64,000 bases of DNA from Myxococcales bacterium (GCA_016706545.1 JADJJK010000077.1:1-64000), one strand, 5' to 3'. Positions 1 through 10,265 are shown, numbered from the stretch's first letter. Numbers and translations: made by a program. The notes: a model not told the origin generated them from the letters alone.

Positions 1-3000
1 CCATCAGCGAGCTGGCGCCGAGCACCGCGTTGCGCGCTCGGTCCACCGCGCCGCCGTTGACGGCCAGGCGCACGCTCGCCGAGAACCCGAAGCGCCAGAT
101 GCGCGCGCTCACGCTGCACTCGCCGTGATGAAGCCGATGCCGGCGCCGGAGATGCCCATCTCCAGGCGCGCCGAGATCGATACGCTCCAGATCGAGGAGA
201 TCGAGATGTTGATCTTGATCCAGCCGATCTTGATGCGGAGGCGAAAGCCCATGGCGATCCGCAGACCGCGGCCACCCTGACCGCGCCCCACAGCGCCGGG
301 CCGGCGCCGATGTGGTGACGATCTCGCCCCAGAAGCCGTGGTAGGCGTAGACGTCGAGGAAGACTCGCCGCCGAACAACCCGTGGCCAGCCCGCCCGAAA
401 CTCGCGGAACATCCGAAGCCCATGCCGATGGTGAGCGCGGTGGGTCACGCTAACCATGAAGCCGGCGCGCCCGTTCCATGCGGGTCCATCGGGAACTGCA
501 GCGCACGCGGCCACGCCAGCTGAGCCGGAAGAAGCCCGGCGCTTCTCTAGTGTTCCAGCAGGAACGGCACCGGCGCGCCGAGGAAGGCGCTGGCGATGAA
601 CGAGGGGATGCCCTCGGGCACCGCCGCCGCGGGATCGAAGCTGTACTCGGCCAGGAAGTGGCGACGGCTCGGGTTGATAAGCATGCGGCCGACCACCGCC
701 GGCCGCGAGCCCGCCGACTGCTTGAGCGACTCCAGCGATGGCATGAACCAGCCGCGCATCGCAGCCAGCGATGGCCGATGCTGCGCAGGCTGAGAAACAG
801 GTCGCCGGTCAGCGGCGTGGCGTGTCGCGCCCGGCCAGCCCCAGCTGACCCCTTATGACGCCAGCACCAGCGTCCAGCTCGCGTCTTCTCCTTCGAGATC
901 GTCGACCCAGGACGACTTGAGGTGCGGCGACGCGGTCTTGCCGTACGGATCGCGCCCATCGATCACCAGGTCGGGGGCATCGAGCGCGGCCAGGGTCTTG
1001 CGCCAGCCAAAGCCCGCGCCGGCGTCGCGTAGAAAGATCGGCGCCAACAGTAGGGACGTTGAGGTTCCCCGCGGACCTCGCCGCACACGCTCCACACTCC
1101 GGAGCAGGCGCTCATCCGACGGACGGCGCACTCCTGACCCATCTCGCGCGCAGGCCGATGCCGAACAGGTCTTCGATCGTGACGGTGAGCCCGCCGTCGA
1201 AGCCCTTGCGATCGGCCTCGTCGATCATGTCGACGTAGCCGGAGATCTCGACCGGCGGCAGGCGGAATCGCACCGCGAGGCCGCGCGCGCTGACCTGCGG
1301 CACGAACGAGCCGGGCTCCGGGGCCTCGAGCTTCAGATCGTGCAGCTCGATGTCGAGATCGAGCAGGTCGGCGCTCGAGAAGAACACCTGGCAGCCCAGC
1401 TTGATCGCGGACTGCCGGGCGTGCCGCCGGGCACGATCGCGACGCTGCGCAGGTCGGCCTGGAACACGTCGAACAAGGAGATCTTCTTGGGCTTGTGGAA
1501 GCCCACGACCATGGAGATCGACGGCGGTACCTCGCCGAAGGCGCGGGTCAGCACCAGGTCGGTGAAGTCCAGGCGCACCCCGGTCAGGAAGCGCGACGGT
1601 GGCGTTGCCCGGATCTCCGCGGTTTGAAGGCCAGCGAGCCGGGAGATGCGCGGCAAGAGCACCGGGCGGCCGCTCGGTGCGATCGAGCCCGATGCTCGGG
1701 GTCTCAGATCCACCTCGAACCACCAGATGGCGGGGCCGTGCAGGCCGAGTTGGAACTCGGCCTTGACCTGACGAGCTCGAGCCCATCGCGGAACAGCAGC
1801 GTCAGCGAGCCGGTGGCGTTGTCGAGCCAGGGCACGGGCCGGAAGGCGCGCAGGTAGCCGTGCTCGAGGCGGCCGCCGGCGAACACGATGCGGCCCTCGG
1901 ATGGCCTCGAAGGCCCTGCCGATGCCGATGAGGCGAGGCGCGCCGCCGGTGAGCGAGAGCGCGGCGTCCACGCCGGCCGGACTCAGGCGCAGCCGGGGCA
2001 TGGCCAGCTTCGAAGCCGGCCGTGCGCGTCGTCGGGCGACGACACGCCGGTGTAGTACGCGGTCAGGTCGTTCGCGGTGATCGCGAGCTGGCCATCGACG
2101 AAGGCGATGGCGGCGTGGCCGAGGCCGTGGACGTGCAGGCCGAAGGCCTCGAAGTGATCTCCCGGGAGCTCGAACTGGATCTCGGTCGATGGGACGAAGG
2201 CGAGGCGGTCGAGGTCGAGCGTGAAGCTCCAGCGGGCGCGCAGCGACGAGAGCGACTCCATCGCCAGCGTCAGCTCGAGCTCGAAGCCCACCGCCTGGGC
2301 GCTGACCCGTGGTTCACGCGGTCGATGGTGAGCGACAAATCCTCGGCGAGAGGCCGTCCATCGCCGCCAGGCGCATGCCCTGCAGCCCGGTGCCGTCGAG
2401 TTTCACGTCGAACGCGGACAGCAGGTCGGCGGGGAGGCGCAACGGCTCGGCGGATGGCTCGGACTCCCACCAGGTCGGGATGCTGCAGCGCGCCAGCGGC
2501 AGCGTGTACGGCGCGCTGGTGACGAACGAGAGCGCCAGCGAGGGCAGCGCCGCTGGATCATCGGACAAGAGGCTCAGCGCGCGGCGTCCTTCCTCGAGGG
2601 CCGAGATGAGCGGTCCGGTCAGGGCGAAGCCGGTGTCCGCGTCGAGCTGCAAGCCGCGTCGAGCTGGAGCGCGGCGCTCACCGTGCCCGCGACCACTGAA
2701 GGAGGAGCCGCCGCGCAAGACCAGGGCCTGCCCCGCGAGCCCGCGATCGGGAGGTCGGTCGCGCCGCCGAGCGCCGGCAGCGCGATGCGGAGCTGGAAGA
2801 TCGCCTGCGCGCCGCGGACAGGCTCACGCGTAGCGACAGGTGCTGGCGCAGCCCTCGACCGCGCTGGGGAAGAGCTGCGGATCGAGGGTAAGAGGCCGGC
2901 CAGCGGAAACTGCGCCAGCGCGTCGCCGAGGCCGTCGAGCACGCCGCCGAGCGCGCCAGGAAAGAGCGTCGCCGTCCACGCGCCGTCTTCGAGCAACCGG

Positions 3001-3580
3001 GCGCACACTGAGCTGGGCCAGCGTGGGACAGGGGCCACGGTACCGAGATCACCGTCTCTCCTCAGCATCGGGGCCGATGAACGACCCCTCGCCGTGCCAG
3101 GCCCCGGTAAGTGATCGGAGTGGGTGCTGAGATCCCAGTCACCGAAGAAGTAGAAGGAGTGGTGCAACAGCTCGTCGCGTTGCTCGAGCACGAGCTTCCA
3201 ACCCTCGAGCCGCACCAGGTTCAGCAGCGAGCCCAGGGGCGCCTCGAGGCCCTCGAACACGATGCGCGCTCGCGGCAGCGCGGTCACCCAGAGCGTCGGC
3301 GGCTCTGGCGCAGGCTGTTCTGGGTCTCAGGCTCCTCGGGCTCTTCGGGCTCCGCTGGCTCTTCGGCCGGCTGTCCACCGAGCGGCCACGCCTGCTGTAG
3401 CGGGAACGGCTCCAGCGGCATGAGCAGCACGTCTCGCTCTTGCGCGTTGCGAAACCGCACGGCACGCAGCGAGACGAGCTGCCACGCCGGCGGCGCCGGC
3501 TCGCTGGCCTCGACGAGAACGGCATCACCGAAGACCTCGAGCCTCGGCGTGCTTGCCCCAACTCGTACCCACTGCAGCAT
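1..3580 (-). pseudogene. Frameshift-riddled large beta-rich protein gene, possibly DUF6603-like, 3' end outside window
   Basis: Coding-like sequence runs leftward from an ATG at 3580 to the window edge but changes reading frame at least nine times. Recognisable pieces, in order, are 3580-3305, 3287-3110, 3010-2880, 2718-2330, 2291-2010, 1880-1790, 1660-1120, 1130-855, 759-547 and 280-1. Together they would make a protein of more than 1,190 residues. The pieces are rich in alternating hydrophobic beta-strand patterns, for example SISSIWSVSISARLEMGI near 180-230. Reading continues without a stop to base 1 (VSARIWRFGFSASVRLAVNG region). The late strand-rich part resembles my memory of DUF6603 proteins, which are large and of unknown function; this is a weak assignment. 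No signal peptide is evident at the start (MLQWVRVGAS). The gene is either decayed or carries many indel errors. The second is favoured because frameshift density falls sharply after 5.6 kb. Confidence 0.5.
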
Positions 3581-3885
3581 GCGGCGGCCCCCTTCGAGCT
3601 TCTACCGTACGAGATCCGCGGCGCGCCGATCAATGATTCTTCGCCGCGAACGTTTTGGAATCTCCTCGGCACTGTGGCACACGGTTTCACCGGTAAATCG
3701 TTCTGCCGCTGACGTGGCGGCGTTCTTCATGGGGTCGCATCCATTTGCTCGTCTGCTGGTATGCAGGCCCGACGACAGCCGCCCTGGTGCCAGAGGCAGG
3801 CGTGGTCGACGCTGCAAGTCGGACCCGCCACCACGTAGCGCTATTGATGATGTCGTGTCCGCGGCGGTTCACATATGCTGGCTGC
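3581..3885. other. Intergenic, divergent promoter region
   Basis: About 305 bp separate the broken minus-strand gene from the plus-strand lipoprotein gene, so promoters for both should lie here. The stretch is less GC-rich than its surroundings, with AT-richer patches around 3630-3665 and 3840-3880. I see no convincing gene, RNA or repeat in it. Frames that stay open here lack a plausible start and signal. Confidence 0.5.
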
Positions 3886-4613
3886 ATGACCTGCAGAAAT
3901 AGAGGGTTCGTGCTGGTTCTTGTCGTGGGCGCGTCGGCTTGTGCGGTGGATCCAGCGCCCGACAGCGCTGCGATCGTGCGTGGTGATGAGGAGAGGGGCG
4001 CGCAACCGCTGGAGCGCGAGGCAGTGGCGCAGCTACGGCGCTTTCAACGAGACGAACGCGGTGTGCGCGCTCATCTGTTGGGGCGCGTCGCGCTGACGGA
4101 GCTGTTGGCCGCGCCCGGCGGGCAGGCGGTGTGGCTGCGCTTTGGGATCGGGCCAGACGGAGAGCACGCGGTGTTCACTGCTGGGCCGGGCGAACAAGCG
4201 TACAACTTCACGATGCCGTGCCCAAATAGTTGCCCGCAGGGCGCGAGCGACGAGCTGCTGGGATCTTCCTCGGTCGCGTTGGTCCCAGGCTCGGTCGAGC
4301 ATGTGGGTGGGCGCATCCCTGCGAACCGCGCGCGCCTGTTGACCTCGGCGTATCGAGGCGACCCCACCGACCCGGTGGCTGGCCTGCGTCTCGAACGCTC
4401 CTCGATCGAGCGCCTGCTCGGCAATCGCGAAGTGCAGGGGGTGTGGTTCGCTCTGGCCGGCGCTCCAGTGGCGAGCGCTCGGTGGTCCTGCTCCCGGCAG
4501 ATCGCAACGGCGAGCTCATGCAGGTCCACTCGCGAGACGCGGCAGATCCAGCCCGCTTCGTCGGCGAGCTAGGTGGTGCTCCATGTGGTGCGGCGGACTG
4601 TCCGTCCTGGTGA
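3886..4613 (+). CDS. Putative secreted lipoprotein, frameshifted near its end
   Basis: The gene starts at the ATG at 3886. The N-terminus has a basic MTCRNR stretch, a hydrophobic core and a lipobox-like SACA (Cys19 region), as in a lipoprotein signal peptide. The body is about 240 residues and contains a CPNSCPQG motif. I do not recognise the family. The first frame stops at 4572, but sensible coding continues in another frame from about 4468 to a TGA at 4611-4613 (ERSVVLLPADRNGEL, then a Cys-containing end). One indel near 4467-4470 therefore explains both frames. A second shift around 4020-4080 is possible, because another frame also reads plausibly there. The gene stands alone between a divergent broken gene and a convergent esterase gene. 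Role unknown; a surface or periplasmic location is inferred from the signal only. Confidence 0.55.
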
Positions 4614-4671
4614 GCGCATCGACGCCGAGCGCGCGATTGGCACCGAACGAATAGCCCTCGCCCCTGCCGAG

Positions 4672-5886
4672 CTACGGAATGACCTCGAAGACGAGGAACT
4701 GGTTGCGGTCGGTGGCGGAGTCTGCGGTGGGGAAGTTGTCGTCGGCCACCACCACCAGGGAGTCGTGGCCGTTGGCGAGCTTGGGGCCGAAGGTGAGGCA
4801 CTCGAGGTTGGCGATGCCGCCGAGGGTGTCCTTCAGCGTCTCGAAGTCGAGGATCAGGCGCTTGCTGACCGGGGTGAACGGCTCGCCGGACAGCGCCGGC
4901 ACGTTGAGGACGTTGGAGGCGCCGGTGAGATCGATCTCGTAGAGGCGCACCTGGTTGCCGACCACGCCCACCGAGAAGCTGCGCTCCAGCACCAGGAAGC
5001 GGGTGGCGGTGAGCGCCAGGAGCTCGGAGGGGCCGTTGACGGTGAAGCTGCCGGCGGGGACGGGGGCGGCCTGCACGCGCTCGATCGGGTAGGCGTACTG
5101 CGCCATGGCGCCGGTGGCGTGGGTGATCACGGTCAGGCGCGCGGTCGCGCCAGCATCCACGGTGGGGGCCGGGCCGTCCTCTTGCAGCGGGCCCTCGGCG
5201 AGCACCGCGAGCTTGCTGCCGTCGGCAGGAAACGTGAGGCTCCTCGAAACACGGCGTTGCCGCGCGGCCCCTTGTTCTCGGTGCTCATCTTGAACGCAGA
5301 CGGCCACAGGATGCTGCGCAGGTGGCTGCCGTCCGGGGACACCTCGCGGATGAACGGATCGATGATCCGCGGCGGCACCGCGGTCAGCGCGCGATCTCCC
5401 TCGCTGACCCAGACGTAGTTGCCGCTGAGCGGGTTGATGCGCACGGACTCCGGATCGGCGACCGCCGGGTCCGGCACCTTGGGATACACCAGGCCGCCTG
5501 GCTGCTTGAGCGTCACGGTGGAGGTGATGGTCACCCGCGGAGAAGCTCTGCGCGTCGAAGGTCAAGGTCGCGGTGTACATGCGCGGCGGGTTGGGCGAGT
5601 CGGTGGTGGTCCGGTCGTCGGACAGAAACACATACTGCCCGGACGCGGCGTCGTAGTCGCCGCCGGACAGCCCGCCGACCACGGTGCCCTGAAAGTCCAT
5701 GCGGCGCGGCAGCACCTGCTGGCCGATGAGGCGCAGCGCGCTGACGGTGCGCTCCTTGGGCGCGGGCGGGGTGTCGTCGCCGCAGGCGGCCAGGCCGAGG
5801 CTCATGGCGCAGCCGAGGCTCATGGCTCGGCCGGCCGCTGCGGCGCGGCCGCTCATCGCGGGACGCGGTGGCAAAGAGGACATCAT
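4672..5886 (-). CDS. Phytase-like esterase lipoprotein (PF13449 type), two compensating frameshifts
   Basis: The start at 5886 is one of two adjacent ATG codons preceded by AGAAGGGAA, a good ribosome binding site. The N-terminus is a lipoprotein signal ending in SLGLAACG. The protein resembles the 'esterase-like activity of phytase' family, a beta-propeller. Visible signs are FQGTVVGGLSGGDYD and FLSDDRT near the N-terminus, the DPAVADPESVRINP and VSEGDR segments in the middle, and GGIANLECLTFGP with VVVADDNF at the end. The middle (about 5535 to 5240) reads correctly only in another frame, while both flanks share one frame, so two indels cancel out. The intended protein has about 404 residues. 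It follows the TonB-dependent receptor gene by 13 bp and is probably cotranscribed. A role in hydrolysing phosphate esters or related substrates outside the inner membrane is inferred from the family. Confidence 0.7.
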   Translation of the reverse strand: MMSSLPPRPAMSGRAAAAGRAMSLGCAMSLGLAACGDDTPPAPKERTVSALRLIGQQVLPRRMDFQGTVVGGLSGGDYDAASGQYVFLSDDRTTTDSPNPPRMYTATLTFDAQSFSAGDHHLHRDAQAARRPGVSQGAGPGGRRSGVRAHQPAQRQLRLGQRGRSRADRGAAADHRSVHPRGVPGRQPPAQHPVAVCVQDEHREQGAARQRRVSRSLTFPADGSKLAVLAEGPLQEDGPAPTVDAGATARLTVITHATGAMAQYAYPIERVQAAPVPAGSFTVNGPSELLALTATRFLVLERSFSVGVVGNQVRLYEIDLTGASNVLNVPALSGEPFTPVSKRLILDFETLKDTLGGIANLECLTFGPKLANGHDSLVVVADDNFPTADSATDRNQFLVFEVIP

Positions 5887-5899
5887 GACGGTTCCCTTC

Positions 5900-8800
5900 T
5901 CAGAAGTCGTAGAGCAGCCCAAGGCTCATGCGCCACACGGAGGCCAGCACGTCCACTCGCTGCGGCTTGAGCGTGCGCAGGTTGCTGTACAGATACTTGC
6001 CGGTGGCGGGGTCGTAGCCCACGTCCACCGCCGGCACCAGGAACGGGAACCCGACCTGCGAGTAGCGGCCCCAGTTGTTGTTGAGCAGGTTGCCCAGGTT
6101 CTCGATGTCGACCACGAAGCGCGCGCGGTGGCCCGCCACCGGGCTCGGCAGGTCTTGCGAGATGCGCAGATCGAAGCGGTTGAGCCACGAGCTGCGGAAG
6201 GCGTTGCGCGGCGCGATCTGGCCGCGATACTTGTCGAGGCCGCGCTCCTCGAGGAAGTTGTTGAAGGTGGCCTCGTCGATGCCGACCAGCGTGACGTCGC
6301 TGCCGTCGCCGCGCGGCACGTAGAAGAGCTGCCGGTTGCGGCTGGCGAACTCGCGCTCTTCGCCGAAGATGCGGGCCAGGGTGTCGCCGCGGGTGCTGTC
6401 CGCGAAGGTGTAGCTGTAGGGCTGGCCGGAGCGCGACTCGATGAACAAGGACAGCGTGGTGCGCATGTCCTTCCACGGCCGCTCGCAGCACGGCCACAGG
6501 TCCTTGATGAGCGTGCGCGAGAACTGGACGATGGCCATGATCCGGTGCTCGCGCTCGTAGTTGGAGGTGGCGACCTCCGGGTTCTGCGGATCGACCACGG
6601 CGCCCTGGCTGTAGTTGGTGACCGAGCGCGTGCTGTTGGCCGGGCTGACCTCCTGCGCGCGGGTGAACGCATACGAGCCGAGCAAGGTCAGGCCGAAGGG
6701 GAACTCCTTTTTCAGCGACAGGCTGGCGGCGTGCGAGGAGCCCTCGCCGGTGTTGGTCAGCAGCATGTCGTAGCCGCGGGTCGGATTGAAGAGGTCTCCC
6801 GGCGTCGCGCCCACCGTGTCGTAGAGCGGCCGGCCGTCGGGCAGGACGCCCACCGGCGTGTTGTTGGGGAGCGAGGCCAGGTTGCGCCGCAGGTCCAGCC
6901 ACTTCACGCCGTTGCGAACCTTGCTGTAGGTGTAGTTGACCTTGATCTCCAGGTCCTTGCCCTGCTCGCCGAGGCCGGGCACGTCGAGCGAGTAGTCGAG
7001 CCCGGCGCCGATCTTCCACGACGTCGGGATCTCGAAGTCCGGATCGATGGCGTCGACGTTGCCGTCGCCGGCCACCAGGCGGGCCTTGAGCGCGTCAGGG
7101 ATGGTGCGGCCGTCGAAGCCGTTGAGGATGGCGGCGTCGCGCGGCGCTGACGCGGTGTCGGTGTCCACGCGCACGCCGTCGTTGGTGTACGAGTTGGAGA
7201 CCCACACCGTGGGCGTGCCGCCGCCGTACAGGCCCACGCCGCCGCGCAGGTTCAGGCGGGGCGCCACGCGGAAGCTCGCGCCCAGGCGCGGCAGCAGGGA
7301 GTACCGGCCGTCCAGGGTCTCGTTGTTGGAGAAGCCATGTCGTTCGCGAAACAGCGCGTTGGCCTTGATCTGGCTGGCCGCCTGGTAGGCCTCGACGCGG
7401 ACGCCGCCCTGCAGCGTGAGCTGCGGCGTGGCCTCGAACTGGTCCTGCACGTAGGCGGCGAGCACGCCGGTGCTCCACTTCGCCGCGGCGTCGTCGGGGT
7501 CCTGGGTGAGCGCGTTGTTGTAGCGCAGGCTGGAGGGGCGCAGCGCCTCGAAGTCTGCGATCGAGTTGTAGGTGGCCACGCCGCGGCTGGCGGCCACGAA
7601 CAGGTTGTCCACCATCAGGCGGTCGTACTCGGCGCCGCCGGTCAGGAGGTGGTCGTCCAGCAGGTAGGTGGCCTGGCCCCTGACGTGATAGAGGTCGTTG
7701 TCGAGCCGGTTGGCGTGGCGAAACTCGTCGGGGCCAAGCAGGATGTTGCCGCCGGCGGCGGTGCGCACGCTCATCGCGGCGAACTCGTTGCCGTTGAGCG
7801 GGCGTTGCCGGTTGGCCACCAGCTTGCCGCTGACCTCGAACTCGGTGGACAGCTTGTCCGTCCAGTCGGAGAACAGGCGCAGCACCGCGGTGTTGAGGGT
7901 GTCGTTGGCGTTGTACCAGTTCGAGCTCAGCGGCAGGTTGGTGTCGCTGTTGACGGTGGGGTTGATGACGTTGCCCTTGGTGCGCTGGTAGTTGAAGCTC
8001 AGGCGGTGGCGGTCATTGATGGCCCAGTCCACCTTGGCCAGGAGCTTGAGGTCTGCCTCGTCGAGCGAGCGCCCCGGCGCGCCGGGGTCAAAGCCGTAGA
8101 CCTCGCGCGCGATGCGCTGCACCTCGGCGAGCTCCGCCGAGGTCACCCGCGACACCCGCGTGCTGGCGGTCGAGTCGCCCGGCCCCACGTCGATGGGCGT
8201 GGTGGAGTCGAGCCCCTCCACGCTGGCCAGGAAGTGGACCTTGTCCTTGACGATGGGGCCGCCCACGGTGGCGCCAAAGCGGACCTCGCGGAAGTCCACC
8301 TTGAGCTTGTTGTCGCGTGAGCGGTCGCCCACCAGCGCGTCATTGGAGAAGGTGCCCAGCACCTGACCGTGAAAGTCGTTGCTGCCGCTCTTGGTGACGA
8401 TGTTGATGTTGCCGCCGAGGAACTTGCCGTAGCGGACGTCGAACGGCGAGGTCTCGACCGCGACCTCCTCCACCGCCGACAGCGCCACCGGCGAGCGCCG
8501 AGTGGGGTAGCCGCTGGCGTTGAGGCCAAAGTCGTCATCCTGCCGGGTGCCGTCCACCGTGACGCTGTTGAAGCGGTTGTTGTTGCCGTCGATCGACAGC
8601 GCCTTGTTGGCGCCCTCGGTGAAGGCGCCCGGGGTCAGGCGGACCACGTCCTTGGGATCGCGGGCGATGGACGGCAGCTCGGTGATGCTGGAGGCGGACA
8701 CCACGGTCTTGGCGGACAGGTTGCGGGGCGCCATCTGGTCGACGATGTTGATGACCTCCTCGGCCAGGCGCAGCCCAACCTGCAGATCGCGGGTACGGCC

Positions 8801-9190
8801 CGCGGTCAGGAAGATGTCCTTGTCGACCGCCGTGACGAAGCCCAGCGCCTGCGTGGTGGCCTGATACGGGCCGCCGATGCGCAGGCCGGTGAACGCGAAG
8901 TTGCCCGAGTCATTGGTGAGGACGGTCTTCTCGTTGCCGCTGGGCACGTGCAAGAGCACCACCTCGGCGCCTACCAGGGGCAGGCCATCATCAACGGAGG
9001 TCACGGTGCCGCGGATGGCCGAGGTGGTCACCTGGGCGGCGGCGGGCGCGGCGATGAGCACGGCGCCGAGGCCGGTGGCCAGGAGGCCAAGCAGGAGGCC
9101 GGTGGCCAGCGCGCGCAGCGGCGACCGCGGTCCGCCCGTTCGTCGCAAGAGGGCGCGGCGAGCGCAACGTCGAGACGAATCCATCATCAT
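5900..9190 (-). CDS. TonB-dependent receptor, Oar-like outer membrane protein
   Basis: Three consecutive ATG codons lie at 9190-9182, preceded by AAAGGGA; the first is chosen, giving 1,096 residues. The N-terminus (MMMDSSRR then a long hydrophobic core ending APAAAQ) is a Sec signal peptide. A carboxypeptidase-regulatory-like beta domain follows (AIRGTVTSVDDGLPLVGAEV), then a plug domain with VVSASSITELPSIARDPKDV and a SIDGNNNRFNSVTVDGT segment. A long barrel begins around YGKFLGGNINIVTKSG. The barrel ends in the aromatic SLGLLYDF, with the C-terminal Phe expected of BAM substrates. Oar-like receptors have this layout; some move proteins or large ligands. The ligand cannot be read from sequence. 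The phytase-like esterase 13 bp downstream suggests uptake linked to its product. The frame is intact over 3.3 kb, in contrast to its left neighbours. Confidence 0.9.
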   Translation of the reverse strand: MMMDSSRRCARRALLRRTGGPRSPLRALATGLLLGLLATGLGAVLIAAPAAAQVTTSAIRGTVTSVDDGLPLVGAEVVLLHVPSGNEKTVLTNDSGNFAFTGLRIGGPYQATTQALGFVTAVDKDIFLTAGRTRDLQVGLRLAEEVINIVDQMAPRNLSAKTVVSASSITELPSIARDPKDVVRLTPGAFTEGANKALSIDGNNNRFNSVTVDGTRQDDDFGLNASGYPTRRSPVALSAVEEVAVETSPFDVRYGKFLGGNINIVTKSGSNDFHGQVLGTFSNDALVGDRSRDNKLKVDFREVRFGATVGGPIVKDKVHFLASVEGLDSTTPIDVGPGDSTASTRVSRVTSAELAEVQRIAREVYGFDPGAPGRSLDEADLKLLAKVDWAINDRHRLSFNYQRTKGNVINPTVNSDTNLPLSSNWYNANDTLNTAVLRLFSDWTDKLSTEFEVSGKLVANRQRPLNGNEFAAMSVRTAAGGNILLGPDEFRHANRLDNDLYHVRGQATYLLDDHLLTGGAEYDRLMVDNLFVAASRGVATYNSIADFEALRPSSLRYNNALTQDPDDAAAKWSTGVLAAYVQDQFEATPQLTLQGGVRVEAYQAASQIKANALFRERHGFSNNETLDGRYSLLPRLGASFRVAPRLNLRGGVGLYGGGTPTVWVSNSYTNDGVRVDTDTASAPRDAAILNGFDGRTIPDALKARLVAGDGNVDAIDPDFEIPTSWKIGAGLDYSLDVPGLGEQGKDLEIKVNYTYSKVRNGVKWLDLRRNLASLPNNTPVGVLPDGRPLYDTVGATPGDLFNPTRGYDMLLTNTGEGSSHAASLSLKKEFPFGLTLLGSYAFTRAQEVSPANSTRSVTNYSQGAVVDPQNPEVATSNYEREHRIMAIVQFSRTLIKDLWPCCERPWKDMRTTLSLFIESRSGQPYSYTFADSTRGDTLARIFGEEREFASRNRQLFYVPRGDGSDVTLVGIDEATFNNFLEERGLDKYRGQIAPRNAFRSSWLNRFDLRISQDLPSPVAGHRARFVVDIENLGNLLNNNWGRYSQVGFPFLVPAVDVGYDPATGKYLYSNLRTLKPQRVDVLASVWRMSLGLLYDF

Positions 9191-9451
9191 GAGGGTCCCT
9201 TTCAACCGGCCCTGGGCCGACGCCGCGCACTCTAGGGACGGCGCCTCGCGCTCGCAACGCTTTGCGCGCGCGGACCTGCTCCACACGCTAACCGAGATCA
9301 CCGGTTCGCGGGCACGGCAGTCACTTTGCGAACGGGCCTGCGATCTCGCTCACCGATTCCGCGGCGAAGATGCGCGCTGCGGATCGCGGTGGCGAGGGCG
9401 CGGGCGGTCTGGCGCTTGATCCGGTCGGGTCGTGGCCAGACACTGCGCGTC

Positions 9452-10171
9452 ATGAGCCGCTTGATCTTGCACATCCCTCCTGGCCGCCCGTGGGGCCTGG
9501 GCAACCTGAGCCCGTTTTGCACCAAGCTCGAGACCTATCTGCGGATGACCGAGACGCCGTATGACAGCAAGCCGCCCTCCATGAGCGGCGCGCCCAAGGG
9601 CAAGATCCCGTACGTCACGCTCGGCGGCGAGCTGATCGGCGACTCGCAGCTCGTGATGGAGCGGCTGGAGCGAGATCGCGGCGAGCGCGCGCTGGACCAC
9701 GGCCTGTCGGAGCGCGAGCGGGCCATCGGCCGCGCGGTGCGCCGGATGCTGGAGGAGGGGACGTACTTCACCGGCATCCACATGCGCTGGATCCGCGACG
9801 AGGGCTTCGCGATGATCTCGCCGGAGATGAAGAAGCTGATCCCCGGACCCGCCGGGCTCATCCTCCGCCTCATCCGCAGCAAACTGAGAAAGACGCTGCA
9901 CGGGCAGGGCACTGGAAGGCACAGCCACGAGGAGATCGTGGCGCTGGCCATCGCCGACTATCAGGCGGTGTCCGCGCTCCTCGGGGACCAGCCGTACCTG
10001 CTGGGCGAGTCGCCGCGCACGGTCGACGCCACGGTGTACGCCTTCCTGGAGGGCGTGCTGCGGCCGCCGCTCGACAGCGAGATCAAGCGCGCGGTGCTCG
10101 GCATGGCGAACCTGGTGGCGTACACCGAGCGCCTGCGCAAGCGGTACTGGAGCGATCTGGCGGAGGGCTGA
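9452..10171 (+). CDS. Glutathione S-transferase / metaxin-like (FAXC-type) protein
   Basis: The ATG at 9452 gives 239 residues and places a thioredoxin-fold start (MSRLILHIPPGRPWGLGNLS) at the N-terminus. SPFCTKLETYLRM carries a Cys where GST-like proteins have their N-terminal catalytic or glutathione-contact residue. GKIPYVTLGGELIGDSQ matches the conserved cis-proline (IPYV) and the acidic-Ser glutathione contact (DSQ). The C-terminal part is helical, with YLLGESPRTVDATVYAFL, typical of the GST C-terminal fold. The family resembles metaxin/FAXC proteins more than classical detoxifying GSTs. It is divergent from the TonB receptor gene across about 260 bp and convergent with the helix-hairpin-helix gene. 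No operon partner. Substrate unknown. Confidence 0.82.
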   Translation: MSRLILHIPPGRPWGLGNLSPFCTKLETYLRMTETPYDSKPPSMSGAPKGKIPYVTLGGELIGDSQLVMERLERDRGERALDHGLSERERAIGRAVRRMLEEGTYFTGIHMRWIRDEGFAMISPEMKKLIPGPAGLILRLIRSKLRKTLHGQGTGRHSHEEIVALAIADYQAVSALLGDQPYLLGESPRTVDATVYAFLEGVLRPPLDSEIKRAVLGMANLVAYTERLRKRYWSDLAEG

Positions 10172-10176
10172 GCCTC

Positions 10177-10264
10177 GCGGCGTGCGCGGCGTGCGCGGTG
10201 TGCGCGGTGTGCGCGGCGTGCGCGGCGTGCGCGGCGTGCGCGGCGTGCGCGGCGTGCGCGGCGG
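10177..10264. repeat. 9-bp tandem repeat between convergent stop codons
   Basis: A 9-bp unit, GCGGCGTGC, is repeated about 9.7 times. Two adjacent units have C to T changes (GCGGTGTGC). The array starts 6 bp after the stop of the GST-like gene and ends 2 bp before the stop of the convergent helix-hairpin-helix gene, so it fills the whole intergenic space. It is a microsatellite-like tract and may vary in copy number. Confidence 0.9.
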
Positions 10265-10265
10265 G

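Noticed and set aside
3602..3902. Small open frames in the 3581-3885 gap
   Set aside because: No ribosome binding site, no domain, and composition consistent with non-coding DNA; one plus frame simply leads into the lipoprotein gene.
5699..9235. Plus-strand open frames opposite the TonB receptor gene
   Set aside because: Low-complexity Val/Glu/Gly/His translations mirror the real minus-strand gene, which has intact plug and barrel features.
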